NCBI GenBank assembly: GCA_964547525.1
Contig: CAZJOD010000042.1
Span: forward strand, 1-25,383
DNA length: 25,383 nt
Reading direction: 5' to 3'
Source: CAZJOD01 sp964547525
GTDB lineage: Bacteria; Bacillota; Clostridia; JAAYHZ01
Shown here: positions 16,217 through 25,060 of the stretch, in pieces
How positions within the stretch are numbered: position 1 is the first letter of the stretch
Layout of the letters: every line of letters starts with the position of its first letter
The notes under the pieces: generated by a model
The model's database searches: none
What the model was told of the DNA's origin: nothing
What the model saw: the letters and a program-made list of their open reading frames with translations, nothing else
Position numbers and translations under genes: made by a program

Positions 16217-16813
16217 TTACGAACTTATCAATAAATTGGTAAGTTCATCGAAATTATTAATGGTTTTTCCTTCATATTGAACATTCCTGCTATTAAATAA
16301 TATAGTATCCATGCCAAGAGATTGTGCCGCTACCAAATTAAATCTTCTGTCATCTATATATATGCAGTCAGATGCTAAACACCCGAGTTTTGCAAGTGTA
16401 CGCTTAAATATCCGTTCATCAGGCTTTTTTATTTTAATATCACCACTTACTGTAATGACATCAAAATAATCATTTATTTTATATTTATCACGGAAATAGC
16501 TACTCTATTCGCTTGAATCGTTTGATATCAAAGCTAATTTGTAGTATTTCTTTATAATTGATGCGAATTTATAAAACGATTCATCAATTTCCACAGTATC
16601 CAAATACTCTCTTTCAATTTTCTCTAGGTCTCCTTCATACCCTAATCTTTTAAAAACTTCCAAAGAAGATATTTCACCTACATCTGCTTTATTCCAATGC
16701 AGATATATATCAGCTGGACTTAATTTGGGAAATGTGCGATTTACAAATGATATAAAACCATCTCCAGAGTCTTTTAAGATTACGCCATACATATCTAATA
16801 TTATTACCTTCAT
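16217..16813 (-). pseudogene. HAD-superfamily hydrolase interrupted by a single TAG
   Basis: A complete 198-codon frame with one in-frame TAG at codon 104 (just below 16505). All four HAD motifs are present: I, IILDMYGVI (nucleophile Asp; second position Tyr as in the haloacid-dehalogenase type); II, LALISNDSS; III, Lys in IKIKKPDERIF; IV, IYIDDRRFN. Motifs III and IV lie after the stop. The stop falls at SSE-stop-SSYFRDKY, where related proteins often have Trp, so TGG to TAG is the probable single change. The product up to the stop lacks the Lys and acidic residues and should be inactive. TAG is a genuine stop elsewhere in the window. Confidence 0.8.
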
Positions 16814-17032
16814 TCATAAACCCCCTTTAAAAATTTTAAAACTATTAATTCCCCAACTATTCGAATATCGAAACAATTTTGTTAATAAGTAATATTCTCC
16901 ATATTGTAGGAATCTTCCTTTCTAAATGTATCAACAAAGAAATAATATAATGAAATTGTCCTTTTAATCTTTCAATACAACCCTGTCACATTCAAGACAG
17001 ATATCATTCGGTTTTTCTTTTTTTAATAGAAC
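16814..17032. other. Intergenic segment
   Basis: About 220 bp of AT-rich DNA between the HAD remnant and the amidase. No repeat, hairpin or small gene seen. Confidence 0.3.
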
Positions 17033-18361
17033 TCAAAGATTAGGCATAATAACAGGCGCACAATACCGTTCGATAGTCAATGCAGCTGCAAAAAGTCGCC
17101 GTTCATCTATTCCGTACAGAATCATACCGCGTGGTGTTCCATCATCAGCCATACAAAGCCATAATGCTAATGATGGCAACCCAACGAAATGCATTATGTT
17201 AGTCGGTCCGGTCATCAAGCAGGCATCATATCCACTTAAACTCTCAATCATTTGGGAGCGGAGCCTCTTACGTTTAGCCAAAGCCTTAATATATACTGCA
17301 TCATCAAGTTTCCCGGAAGCATTGTCTAATGCACCACGTAGATAGTTATTGCCATATTTCATCATTTGTCCGGGATTGGCTTCATAATAGTCAACAATCT
17401 CCTTGAGTGTTCTACGCTTTGCCTTAGAATAAGTTAAATAATCTTCAAGATCATGCCGAAATTCACAGCACATAATATCACGTTGATATTTTGTGTGAGC
17501 ATGAGTGACCTCTGTGACCTGTGCATGTTCAGCTTTTAGCGCATTAAGAACAGTATCATATCTTGAAAGCTGAGCTTCGGAAACCTGATCCCGATTAAAA
17601 ATATTAATTGCGAGGCGTATGTTTTCCGGTGCCAAAGGTTCAACCGGCTTCAGTGCCTCATCTTTCATACATGAATAAACAAGCAATGCGTCATTTAGGT
17701 CTCGGGTAATCGGACCTGCACTGTCGAGGGTTCTAGCTATAGGTATGATTCCTTCTGACGATAAAGAGCCATGAGCCGGTTTTAGACCTGTAACCCCATT
17801 TTCCGTGACGCAGCCAACGATGGAGAAAGATGTATCTGTCCCAATTGCAACAGAACAAAATCCCGCTGACATTGCGACAGCTGAACCGGAACTTGAGCCA
17901 CTGGGATTTTTAGCGTAATCATAAGCATTTTTAACTTGGCCGCCACGCGAACTATATCCTCCGGGCATATCATAACCGGTATAGTTTGCGAACTCAGTCA
18001 TGTTGGTTTTTCCTAATATTAAAGCGCCGTTGTTACGTAAATTGGCAATAATGCGAGCATCTTTTACTGCAATGTTATCTTCTAGAGCCAAACTGCCAGC
18101 CGTTGTATGTAGTCCGGAAACGTCTATGTTATCCTTTACAAGCACCGGTAATCCAAACATGGCTCCACTCCGGTCGGTTTTCAAGGAATCCATTTTTTTA
18201 GCCTGTGCCAGGGCATTTTCATTTAATTCCGCTATCGCATTCAATCCAACAGATCCATCATATTTCTCAATTCGTTCAATATATGCTCTTGTGAGTTCTT
18301 CAACACCGAGACGTTTATGCCGTATCTCGCGTGCAAGATCCATTGCTGTCATCGTAAACAT
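17033..18361 (-). CDS. Amidase-signature family enzyme (amidohydrolase)
   Basis: About 442 residues, normal for the amidase-signature family, which hydrolyses carboxamides with a Ser-cisSer-Lys triad. Counting from the upstream ATG at 18370, the triad is K79 (LPVLVKDNIDV), the cis-serine in NPSGSSSGSA (about 160) and the nucleophile S183 in IGTDTSFSI. The usual GGS around the nucleophile is SFS here. The start at 18361 is preferred: GGAGAGGG is about 9 nt before it but almost touches the ATG at 18370. Upstream, LGKTNMTEFANY is the family's typical strand. Substrate unknown; it is not part of a gatCAB operon, so tRNA amidation is unlikely. It forms a single-gene unit between unrelated genes. 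Confidence 0.88.
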   Translation of the reverse strand: MFTMTAMDLAREIRHKRLGVEELTRAYIERIEKYDGSVGLNAIAELNENALAQAKKMDSLKTDRSGAMFGLPVLVKDNIDVSGLHTTAGSLALEDNIAVKDARIIANLRNNGALILGKTNMTEFANYTGYDMPGGYSSRGGQVKNAYDYAKNPSGSSSGSAVAMSAGFCSVAIGTDTSFSIVGCVTENGVTGLKPAHGSLSSEGIIPIARTLDSAGPITRDLNDALLVYSCMKDEALKPVEPLAPENIRLAINIFNRDQVSEAQLSRYDTVLNALKAEHAQVTEVTHAHTKYQRDIMCCEFRHDLEDYLTYSKAKRRTLKEIVDYYEANPGQMMKYGNNYLRGALDNASGKLDDAVYIKALAKRKRLRSQMIESLSGYDACLMTGPTNIMHFVGLPSLALWLCMADDGTPRGMILYGIDERRLFAAALTIERYCAPVIMPNL

Positions 18362-18479
18362 TAGATTCATCCCTCTCCGAATAAGTATTAAATTATTTTA
18401 TCGAATGCCTTTCATTGCTCTAAATACCACCAAATCCTCCTTTTAAAATTACTCCGATTAGGTTTATATGCATGTCTTG

Positions 18480-20375
18480 TCATTTAAAAAAATTGATAAG
18501 GCGATATATATAATCAGCTTTATATTCATCAGTCCAGCCGCCATTATGAAAAGCATTCGGATATATAACCCTTTCCGCTTTTTTCTTATAAGCGCATAAC
18601 GCATTATAGAATACTTTTCCTGTATATTTCTTTCCTTCGGCTTGACCGGTTTCCACTATTAATACAGGACACGATATATTAGAAATATAATTGACAATTG
18701 AATATCTTGTGAATTTTTCATCTTTTTCAACCCAATATCTTTCACTCTTACTTGCAAGCTTATACCAAAATTCAAGGTCGTATTCGACTCCTACAATACA
18801 AGCGGCAGCATAAAAATTATTGGAATGAGTGATTGACCAACCTGTAATTTGGGCTCCAAAACTTGAACCGTATATACCAATCCGGTTAGGGTCAACATTA
18901 TATTCGTTAATTAAAAAGTCTCTACAAGCCAATGTATCTTCAAACGGATATTCAATATACTCCATTGATGCATTCGGTATGTTTTCCGTATGTTTTTTCC
19001 CATACCCAAGAGTTCCTCTATAGTTAGGCATGGCTACTACAAAACCTTCTTGGCAAAGAGCATACGCTGCACTTCTTCCTCGGGCATCTATCATATTGGA
19101 GATTGTCGCATTTTCAAAAACATTGGGGCCACCATGTAGATATATTAATGCTGGATATCTTACATGCTTTTTATACTTAGGAGGTAATAACAATATTGTT
19201 TCAATATCATCCTCTTCATTTTTAAATGATTTTATTAGACAGGCTATCTCTGTTTTTCGAAGTATTTCATCATTAAAAAATAATATTTTTGTCTTCTCTG
19301 CATTTGAAATCTTATAAAATTCATGATGTGTTGTAGTATTTGAAAGAAGAAAAAGAATATCATCATTATTCAAAATAGTGGGAGCGGCCTGAACCTGACC
19401 ATCAAAAACGTAATCATACTCATTAGTTAAAATATCTATCTTGCCTGAAGAATTGATTTTGAGTAAATGTACCGTCATTTTTTTATTAAAGACAAATACA
19501 GCAAAACTGCCATTCGAAGAAACATCAACAGCTTTGATGTAATCGGCTTCAATTTCTGTATTTGCTATTTCTTCATTATTAACGCCGAAAAATATTTTTT
19601 TACCATTAACCCCTGCATATAAAACCTTTTCCCCGGATAATTTAATTACGGGCATATCGTCATAATTTAGTGTTGTAATCAGATTATTAGTAATATTAAA
19701 TTTATACAATTTTCCATTTTGGCTGTATATAACCGTATCCTTATTAATTAAACCTCTAAGTATAAATTTCTTTTTTAATAATTCACTTTGTATAATTTCC
19801 CCGGTAGCACTATTAATTATCAGTATTGATTGTTTATAATTTTCAATAAATCCGCTATAATCTCCGGAATTTTCGCTTGATTCATGAAAAATTTCACTTT
19901 CGCTTTTGACTATCGGAAGAGTACAAGATAAATAATATTCACTTCCATACGGCAAAAAAGATGTAACAATATATTTATCATCCGGCGACCAAAATAAGCG
20001 GGCATTTTTAAAACACCCGTCAAAAGCATTTGGGCAATCATATTTAATATCCGTAATATTTGAATAACTTGACCCGGTAAGATCATAAATAAAAACTTGT
20101 GTTTTCCCATTATATAATGCTAAAAACGCAATCTTTTTATTATCATGAGACCAAAAGGGTGAATGGGCATCTATACCTTTAGGTAATATAGAATAATGCC
20201 GAGAATTATTACAATCTAATAAACCAATTTCCCTATCCATTATATCATTGGAATACAGGCTATTTAACATATCATGGTTACCGTAAACATAAGCAATTAA
20301 ATTATTATCATGTGATATTGCATAATCAATAATTTGTCTGTTATGTAATTCTATAATTTGTTCGTAAGATAACAT
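18480..20375 (-). CDS. S9-family (prolyl oligopeptidase-like) serine peptidase
   Basis: About 631 residues. The N-terminal 380 residues form a beta-propeller with WD40/TolB-like blades (PFWSHDNKKIAFLAL, LFWSPDDKYIV). The C-terminal domain is an alpha/beta hydrolase: oxyanion HGGP (417-420 from the upstream GTG), nucleophile S508 in YGSSFGA and catalytic H613 in NAFHNGG. The catalytic acid position, usually D in an HGxxDxR(V) motif, reads VETGQAEGKK, so Glu or another residue may serve. No signal peptide, so probably cytosolic, acting on short or N-acylated peptides. The start is the ATG at 20375, with GAGGTGG 5 nt upstream. Single-gene unit. Confidence 0.85.
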   Translation of the reverse strand: MLSYEQIIELHNRQIIDYAISHDNNLIAYVYGNHDMLNSLYSNDIMDREIGLLDCNNSRHYSILPKGIDAHSPFWSHDNKKIAFLALYNGKTQVFIYDLTGSSYSNITDIKYDCPNAFDGCFKNARLFWSPDDKYIVTSFLPYGSEYYLSCTLPIVKSESEIFHESSENSGDYSGFIENYKQSILIINSATGEIIQSELLKKKFILRGLINKDTVIYSQNGKLYKFNITNNLITTLNYDDMPVIKLSGEKVLYAGVNGKKIFFGVNNEEIANTEIEADYIKAVDVSSNGSFAVFVFNKKMTVHLLKINSSGKIDILTNEYDYVFDGQVQAAPTILNNDDILFLLSNTTTHHEFYKISNAEKTKILFFNDEILRKTEIACLIKSFKNEEDDIETILLLPPKYKKHVRYPALIYLHGGPNVFENATISNMIDARGRSAAYALCQEGFVVAMPNYRGTLGYGKKHTENIPNASMEYIEYPFEDTLACRDFLINEYNVDPNRIGIYGSSFGAQITGWSITHSNNFYAAACIVGVEYDLEFWYKLASKSERYWVEKDEKFTRYSIVNYISNISCPVLIVETGQAEGKKYTGKVFYNALCAYKKKAERVIYPNAFHNGGWTDEYKADYIYRLINFFK

Positions 20376-20384
20376 ATTTACCAC

Positions 20385-20517
20385 CTCATATAGCAGCCTA
20401 ACATCTAACCTGCTCTGTCACCAAACTATGACATCTAAACGGCCACTCGCAACCGAAATTTGACCTTTGGACTTGTTCCTATGAACAATATATCCATTAC
20501 TAATCGTAACATACGGT
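20385..20517. other. Intergenic segment
   Basis: It has higher GC than its neighbours and contains CATCTAA twice (near 20401 and 20430) and GCCTAAC. No gene seen; see the rejected integron-site idea. Confidence 0.25.
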
Positions 20518-20970
20518 TTAAAAGAAAAGTTGATAGTCATTAGGATTGATACCTGAAGGACAGAAGGCGGATAAATTAAAGCCTTTCCCTGATACATAGT
20601 TTTTAAGAATTTCTTTAGTTGTATATGATAAATCTTCTCGTTCTAAAGCGACGTTGATATCAAGAAATAATGCTTCGCTGTTTTCATTATTGTCTGAGAT
20701 AGGTATGCCCGAAACATAATCGGCAGCAAAAATCGCCCACCAATCCTTTTTTGAAAACCGGATTGCAATTAACTCTCGCGTTGTAGTACTAATGCCGGTT
20801 TCTTCCTTTATTTCACGTTCCAAAGCTGTATTGGGCAATTCGCCTTCGTGTAAATATCCGCCTGGTATTATTAATAATCCTTTTGCCGAACCATATGCTT
20901 GCCTTACCAGTAACACTTTATTTTCCTTAATAACAATTCCACTTACAGATAAAAATCTATTGTCAGCCAT
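20518..20970 (-). CDS. Nudix hydrolase
   Basis: 150 residues with a canonical Nudix box at 38-60 (G-x5-E-x7-R-E-x2-E-E-x-G-I: G38, E44, R52, E53, E56, E57, G59), which binds metal and cleaves nucleoside diphosphate derivatives. The N-terminal strand SVSGIVIKENKVLLVRQ and PGGYLHEGE are typical. GGAG lies 8 nt before the ATG at 20970. Substrate unknown. It stands alone, although a second unrelated Nudix gene is only 1 kb upstream. Confidence 0.9.
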   Translation of the reverse strand: MADNRFLSVSGIVIKENKVLLVRQAYGSAKGLLIIPGGYLHEGELPNTALEREIKEETGISTTTRELIAIRFSKKDWWAIFAADYVSGIPISDNNENSEALFLDINVALEREDLSYTTKEILKNYVSGKGFNLSAFCPSGINPNDYQLFF

Positions 20971-20996
20971 TTTTATATCTCCATTTCGTAAAGAAA

Positions 20997-21059
20997 TTAT
21001 TCCATTCTTTTGTCGATAAACTCGACCAGTTTTTCTTCACCGTCAATGTTAAAAAACAT
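20997..21059 (-). pseudogene. Possible C-terminal gene remnant (20 codons)
   Basis: The frame MFFNIDGEEKLVEFIDKRME ends in TAA at 20997-20999, 26 nt upstream of the Nudix start. It looks like the tail of a lost protein. Too short to be sure. Confidence 0.2.
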
Positions 21060-21154
21060 AACCTGTGGACAAAATACAAACAGTTAAGTTTCACAACAAG
21101 GGCTTTACTTTAATGAACGATTCAAAATTCAAAAGGCCTTTTTCTCCATATTAA

Positions 21155-21688
21155 TTAATCCAAAAGAGATGGGCTAATAATTTTATTAATTGCTTTGAAA
21201 CATTCTTCAATAGACTCAATACTATCAATTATAAATTCATCTTCAAAAGGGTATACATTCGCTTTTTTATAATGTTCAAAAACATGCTCTATTGATTTAA
21301 ATGATTGGTGTAGCAAGGGGTTCTTGAGTCTTTCTATATGTCTTCTAATCCATTCATCTTCATCACTACAATCAATAAAGAATTTAAAAACTCTATTATC
21401 CTTAAAATTAAGTCTCTCAAAAAACCATTTCGCATTGTTTATATCACCAAGAGCAATATCCAGGATGAGGTCAGTATTTAAATAAAGATTTGTCTGGATT
21501 ATTTTATATAAAATATTATAACAAACCTCATTATTGATACTTCCTTTATCTATACTTTTACTGCTTTTTAAAGCGTCAACAATATCATCTTTACATAAAA
21601 CAGGGATTGACAGCTTTTTTGCAAGCATATTTGCTAATGTCGATTTACCAGTTGCCGCCTTACCTCTGAAAATATATACAGTTCCCAT
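21155..21688 (-). CDS. P-loop kinase/ATPase (AAA_33-like small-molecule kinase)
   Basis: 177 residues. Walker A is G9-K-A-A-T-G-K-S-T17 in YIFRGKAATGKSTLA. The following VLCKDDIVDAL places an Asp pair where zeta-toxin and chloramphenicol-phosphotransferase-like kinases bind substrate. LILDIALGDINN is a plausible Walker-B-like strand, and RRHIERLKNP a lid with arginines. Proteins of this size are small-molecule or antibiotic kinases; the substrate cannot be told. The start at 21688 has GAAGG about 11 nt upstream. Single gene, no antitoxin partner seen. Confidence 0.78.
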   Translation of the reverse strand: MGTVYIFRGKAATGKSTLANMLAKKLSIPVLCKDDIVDALKSSKSIDKGSINNEVCYNILYKIIQTNLYLNTDLILDIALGDINNAKWFFERLNFKDNRVFKFFIDCSDEDEWIRRHIERLKNPLLHQSFKSIEHVFEHYKKANVYPFEDEFIIDSIESIEECFKAINKIISPSLLD

Positions 21689-21817
21689 TTATATAATACC
21701 TTCCCTTATATGAATTTTTCCGTTATATATTTCTTTCCTCGCTTATAATCCATTCTTTAATCCTTTGACTTTAAGTTCATTTCCATCCTTCTACCATTTC
21801 ATTAAAACATGAATTGA

Positions 21818-21935
21818 CCTGTATTCATCTCGAAATCAGATATTTAGGGTCATATATAGCATTTCTGCTCCTTGAATACACGTTGACCAAATTGTATCAT
21901 TCATCTTTATAACTCTTTCCCATTACATAAAACTT
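21818..21935 (-). pseudogene. Fossil copy of the methyltransferase 5' end (first 29 codons)
   Basis: This stretch aligns with 13916-14035: the last codons of the broken upstream gene, the overlap and the start of the methyltransferase. It translates as MNDTIWSTCIQGAEMLYMT-LNI-stop-FRDEYR, against MTRNIRFRDEYR in the intact gene. The changes include CGA to TGA and CGA to CTA. Homology ends abruptly on both sides. It proves that this two-gene arrangement once existed twice. Confidence 0.85.
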
Positions 21936-21962
21936 CTTGTTCTGCTGCAATTCTTTTATATT

Positions 21963-22445
21963 TTAAACATATCTAGAAGACAAAACTTTAAACTCCGGCT
22001 TAGTAACATATGAGCAATAGTGAACTTGTCCATTATACTGTAGTACATACTTAAACTTGTATATACTCACAGAAGATGTGACATAATTAAAAACCTTGTC
22101 TTTAGGAACCCACATAACATCACTCGTTTCATTTGAAATCGTCGGCTCACCATCGATATAATCACATATAAAATCAAACATAACCTTAGTTGGAACAGGT
22201 GTTATCCCATCGTAAAATAAATGTTGTCCCACATTAGAAGACACCCCTGCCAGGCACCTTATAGAAGCTTTTATACCACTTTCCTCCATTATCTCACGCA
22301 ACAAACCTTCCTCAAGATTCTCCCCTACTTCAATTTGTCCGCCAGGACATTCCCATCCTCTGTGAATTGTCTTTACAATAAGAACATTACCTCTTCCATC
22401 AAAAACATACCCACCTGCTGCAACAATATGAGTTGGCCACGTCAT
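21963..22445 (-). CDS. Nudix hydrolase
   Basis: 160 residues with a complete Nudix box at 36-58 (G36-QIEVG-E42, R50, E51, E54, E55, G57). The N-terminus THIVAAGGYVFDGRGNVLIV and HRGWECPGGQ are typical of the mutT/ADP-ribose pyrophosphatase-like group. AGGAAG stands about 9 nt before the ATG at 22445. It shares little beyond the box with the Nudix protein at 20518. A good promoter lies 64 nt upstream. Substrate unknown. Confidence 0.88.
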   Translation of the reverse strand: MTWPTHIVAAGGYVFDGRGNVLIVKTIHRGWECPGGQIEVGENLEEGLLREIMEESGIKASIRCLAGVSSNVGQHLFYDGITPVPTKVMFDFICDYIDGEPTISNETSDVMWVPKDKVFNYVTSSVSIYKFKYVLQYNGQVHYCSYVTKPEFKVLSSRYV

Positions 22446-22508
22446 AAAAACACTTCCTCTCTTAACGAAAGTTCCTCTACTTTATAAATTTTAACATTAA
22501 TTTACTTT

Positions 22509-22537
22509 ATTATACAATAAGCAAACCCAGTGGGCAA
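22509..22537 (-). promoter_or_regulatory. Promoter of the Nudix gene at 21963
   Basis: On the minus strand TTGCCC (22537-22532) and TATAAT (22514-22509) are separated by 17 nt, 64 nt upstream of the start codon. Confidence 0.6.
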
Positions 22538-22539
22538 CT

Positions 22540-22930
22540 ATACATATCACCTACCAATTGCACTTCTATCAATAATTTTACCATTGATTAACTATAACTC
22601 CAACCTACAATCAATAAATTTTACAATTACCCTTGTTTTAGGCAGATTTCCCCCTTACCCCAAATTATATTGCATAGATCCAATAGCACGTAATCGATAA
22701 CATCCACATTATCGTTTGTGTAAATTTTTTTTAACATCTCTTCTCTTTATCTAGCGACCGGAATATATTCAATATCAATTACAGTATTGATTTTTTCTTA
22801 AAATATCTTGTTGACTTTATCGTTATCTCCATTTCCATGCCATATGTTCGCGGTAAAAAATCTGTAGTGGGACTGAAGATGAAATATTTACAAAACTCTT
22901 TCAGAGAAAATTCAAACAATTCAAACATCA
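22540..22930. other. Intergenic stretch with a possible small frame
   Basis: A minus-strand frame at 22627-22737 (36 aa, MLKKIYTNDNVDVIDYVLLD and on, after GAGAAGAG) looks coding-like but is unrecognised. Nothing else supported. Probably decayed gene sequence. Confidence 0.25.
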
Positions 22931-22984
22931 TGATTTATTTCCCGCAATTAACTAAAATTATCATACCTTTGGCAAGAGCGATAT

Positions 22985-23120
22985 TCCATCCAAACATGTG
23001 CGGTGGTAACTCCGTTTACCGTCTTACTTTTCCGTAATCCATCATATGTGTAAGCGTATAACGCATCAGTTTGTGATGTGTTACCGCTGTTAATCTGTTG
23101 AACCGGTCATAGTGGAAGAA
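22985..23120 (-). pseudogene. RHS/YD-repeat protein remnant
   Basis: The minus strand reads YDRFNRLTAVT, then, after a frameshift, ALYAYTYDGLRKSKTV and NGVTTAHVW, with another shift after that. This is the YD-repeat core typical of RHS and wall-associated polymorphic-toxin proteins. Only about 45 residues survive, in at least two frames, so it is a fragment of a formerly much larger gene. Confidence 0.65.
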
Positions 23121-23135
23121 GATCATTAAAGCAAG

Positions 23136-23168
23136 GTATCTTCTTCTAAAAAGATGATACTTTTATAT
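23136..23168 (+). terminator. Candidate intrinsic terminator
   Basis: Stem GTATCTTCTT / AAGATGATAC (9 of 10 pairs), loop CTAAA, then TTTTATATAT. No active upstream gene is evident, so it may belong to a lost one. Confidence 0.35.
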
Positions 23169-23261
23169 ATACCTCCTCCTTAATCTTTATCCGGTATCAA
23201 AATCAATATAAAAAATACAGGCCTAAAAATGATCTTATAGTTCTATATTTGAGCGTCTAGA

Positions 23262-23533
23262 TCTATTATACAGTAACACAGGCAAATAAGTTTGTTGATG
23301 AAATATTAAATGAAAAGATGGTAGAAGAAACGTAAGCGTCAAACCGACTGTGGGTTGACACTTCCGTTCTAGAAAATGCTTTCAATCTATTGAAAAATAT
23401 GTGTTGTAGTTATAAAATTAAGTTGCTCGACTACTGTCCGGATGTTATCGGAATGCGAAATTTAATAAAAAGAAAAATCGATCCCGAATATCTTGCTCCT
23501 AAGTATATAGAATTAGGTATCATATCATATTAG
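23262..23533 (+). pseudogene. Unrecognised gene fragment interrupted by TAA
   Basis: One plus-strand frame reads TQANKFVDEILNEKMVEET-stop-ASNRLWVDTSVLENAF and continues through YKIKLLDYCPDVIGMRN and LIKRKIDPEYLAPKYIELG to a TAG at 23531-23533. The residue mix on both sides of the internal TAA is that of an ordinary soluble protein. No start codon with a ribosome site is present. Family not recognised. Confidence 0.4.
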
Positions 23534-23597
23534 TCAATGTATAAATGATAGTAACTTGGGCAATAGTCAAACCGGATAGAACCAAATGGCAATATGA

Positions 23598-23606
23598 TGG
23601 TATAAT
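23598..23606 (+). promoter_or_regulatory. Extended -10 promoter of the AlbA_2 gene
   Basis: TGGTATAAT (TGn-TATAAT), 34 nt upstream of the start codon. No good -35 box is seen at the expected distance, consistent with an extended -10 promoter. Confidence 0.5.
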
Positions 23607-23640
23607 AGAGATTACATAGATTTTAATGAGGGTGGTTACC

Positions 23641-24807
23641 ATGCAGGTACAGGAAATCAGAGAAATTATTAATAATGGGGAGAATTCATATATAGAATTC
23701 AAGGAAGAGGGAATAAAAGCAAAGGACTTGGCCGAGGAGATTGTTGCCTTCGCAAACTCTGAAGGTGGCATGATACTTATCGGTGTAGATGATGATGGCT
23801 GTATAAAGGGCGTCTCCGAAACTTTAATTGAAGAAAAAGTTATGAATGTGTGCAGGAATAATTGTATTCCTCATATTGTACCTACCTTTGAGAGTCTTGA
23901 AATAGATGGTAAGTCAATAGCGGTAATAACAATTAATAAAGGCTTGAGTAAGCCATATTACACTACTGATCATAAATACTACATACGAGTAGGTACAACA
24001 AAACGAATTGCATCAAGGAAGGAGCTTTTAAGGCTGTTTGAAGCAAATGGGGCACTGCATTTTGATATTTCTCCGGTTGAAGATACATCAATAAAAGATT
24101 TGAATATTGATGTCATCAGAGATTATTTTTTAAAGTATAACACCTTCGATCTTTACGAAGAAAGTAAAGAAGCAACTGAAAGAATCCTTATTAATGCTGA
24201 CATTATGACAGTTGCCAATGGAAGAGCATTCTGTACTGTCGGCGGGCTACTGGTATTCGGAAAAAATCCGGAAAATAGGCTTCCCCAAAACGGCATCAGC
24301 TTTGCACATTTCAAAGGAACTGAGATTACGGATGAGCTTATAGACAAAAAGGTTTTAGTTGGAAGGATTCAGGATATTGCAGAGCAGGCTATGGTGGTTT
24401 TGAAAAATAACGTAAAATCACCTTCCGTTATCAATGGAATTAAGCGGGAGGAAAAAGATGAATATCCTGTCCTTGTTCTAAGAGAGGCAATTGTTAATTC
24501 TATTGTACACAGGAATTATAGCATTAGCGGTTCAAAAATAAGGATATTTATGTTTGATGACAGAATAGAGTTTCACAGCCCGGGTAGATTACCCAACACT
24601 GTGACAATAGACAAAATGAAGATAGGTATTTCTTATGTAAGAAATCCTTTCTTGGTTAAATACATGGAAAACCTCAGATATATTGATCAACTCGGTAGAG
24701 GTATACCCATGGTATTAAAAACTATGAAAGAAGCCGGGGCAAAACAGCCACTTCTTCAGGAGTCAGGAGAAGAGTTTATTTTGACCATATACAAAGCAAT
24801 GAACTGA
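23641..24807 (+). CDS. AlbA_2/Schlafen-domain ATP-binding protein (putative transcriptional regulator)
   Basis: 388 residues from the ATG at 23641, chosen because GAGGGTGG lies 5 nt upstream; the first in-frame ATG at 23626 has none. Residues about 10-125 form an AlbA_2 (Schlafen-like, formerly AAA_4) nucleic-acid-binding domain with the typical E-F-K near 19-21 and AFANSEGGMILIGVDDDG. The C-terminal third is an HATPase_c_4-type ATP-binding fold: LREAIVNSIVHRNY (N box), FHSPGRLPN and IDQLGRGIPMV (glycine boxes). Such proteins are commonly annotated as ATP-dependent transcriptional regulators, some in phage-defence or mobile loci. It looks intact and is the only long plus-strand gene in the right third. 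Confidence 0.88.
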   Translation: MQVQEIREIINNGENSYIEFKEEGIKAKDLAEEIVAFANSEGGMILIGVDDDGCIKGVSETLIEEKVMNVCRNNCIPHIVPTFESLEIDGKSIAVITINKGLSKPYYTTDHKYYIRVGTTKRIASRKELLRLFEANGALHFDISPVEDTSIKDLNIDVIRDYFLKYNTFDLYEESKEATERILINADIMTVANGRAFCTVGGLLVFGKNPENRLPQNGISFAHFKGTEITDELIDKKVLVGRIQDIAEQAMVVLKNNVKSPSVINGIKREEKDEYPVLVLREAIVNSIVHRNYSISGSKIRIFMFDDRIEFHSPGRLPNTVTIDKMKIGISYVRNPFLVKYMENLRYIDQLGRGIPMVLKTMKEAGAKQPLLQESGEEFILTIYKAMN

Positions 24808-24990
24808 ATGATCCTCCGCATCACCTGTCAGAAACACGGCAGTAACGGCGTGATCCAGACAATATGCACCATCGTACTGTCGGACCATTTCTGCTGTTCC
24901 AGCTCTTTCAACGCAGCCGGTACTGGAATTTTCTATAATATTCTATCATAACCATTCAACAATAAACTCCTCGTCAGGCTTCATATTTTA
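24808..24990. other. Short GC-richer segment after the AlbA_2 gene
   Basis: The first 120 bp are clearly richer in GC than the surroundings and are open in more than one frame (plus strand 50 codons from 24808; minus strand a frame with VRQYDGAYCLDHAVTAVFL). Neither is recognised. Foreign remnant DNA is likely. Confidence 0.25.
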
Positions 24991-24993
24991 TAG

Positions 24994-25022
24994 TTGACTT
25001 TGGAAAACACATTGTTTATACT
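24994..25022 (+). promoter_or_regulatory. Promoter of the ABC permease fragment
   Basis: TTGACT at 24994-24999 and TATACT at 25017-25022, spacing 17 nt, 38 nt before the ATG at 25061. Confidence 0.6.
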
Positions 25023-25060
25023 TGTTTATGTACAGTGTCCAATTTTTTACGGAGGATCAT

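Noticed and set aside
16217..16813. Recoding of UAG (or another stop) as an amino acid
   Set aside because: The DUF6144 and radical SAM genes end properly in TAG, and the broken genes contain TAA, TGA and TAG alike, so the lesions are not explained by one reassigned codon.
20385..20517. Integron attC sites between the single-gene units (GCCTAAC near 20396)
   Set aside because: No matching GTTAGGC partner, no repeated site between the other genes and no integrase in the window.
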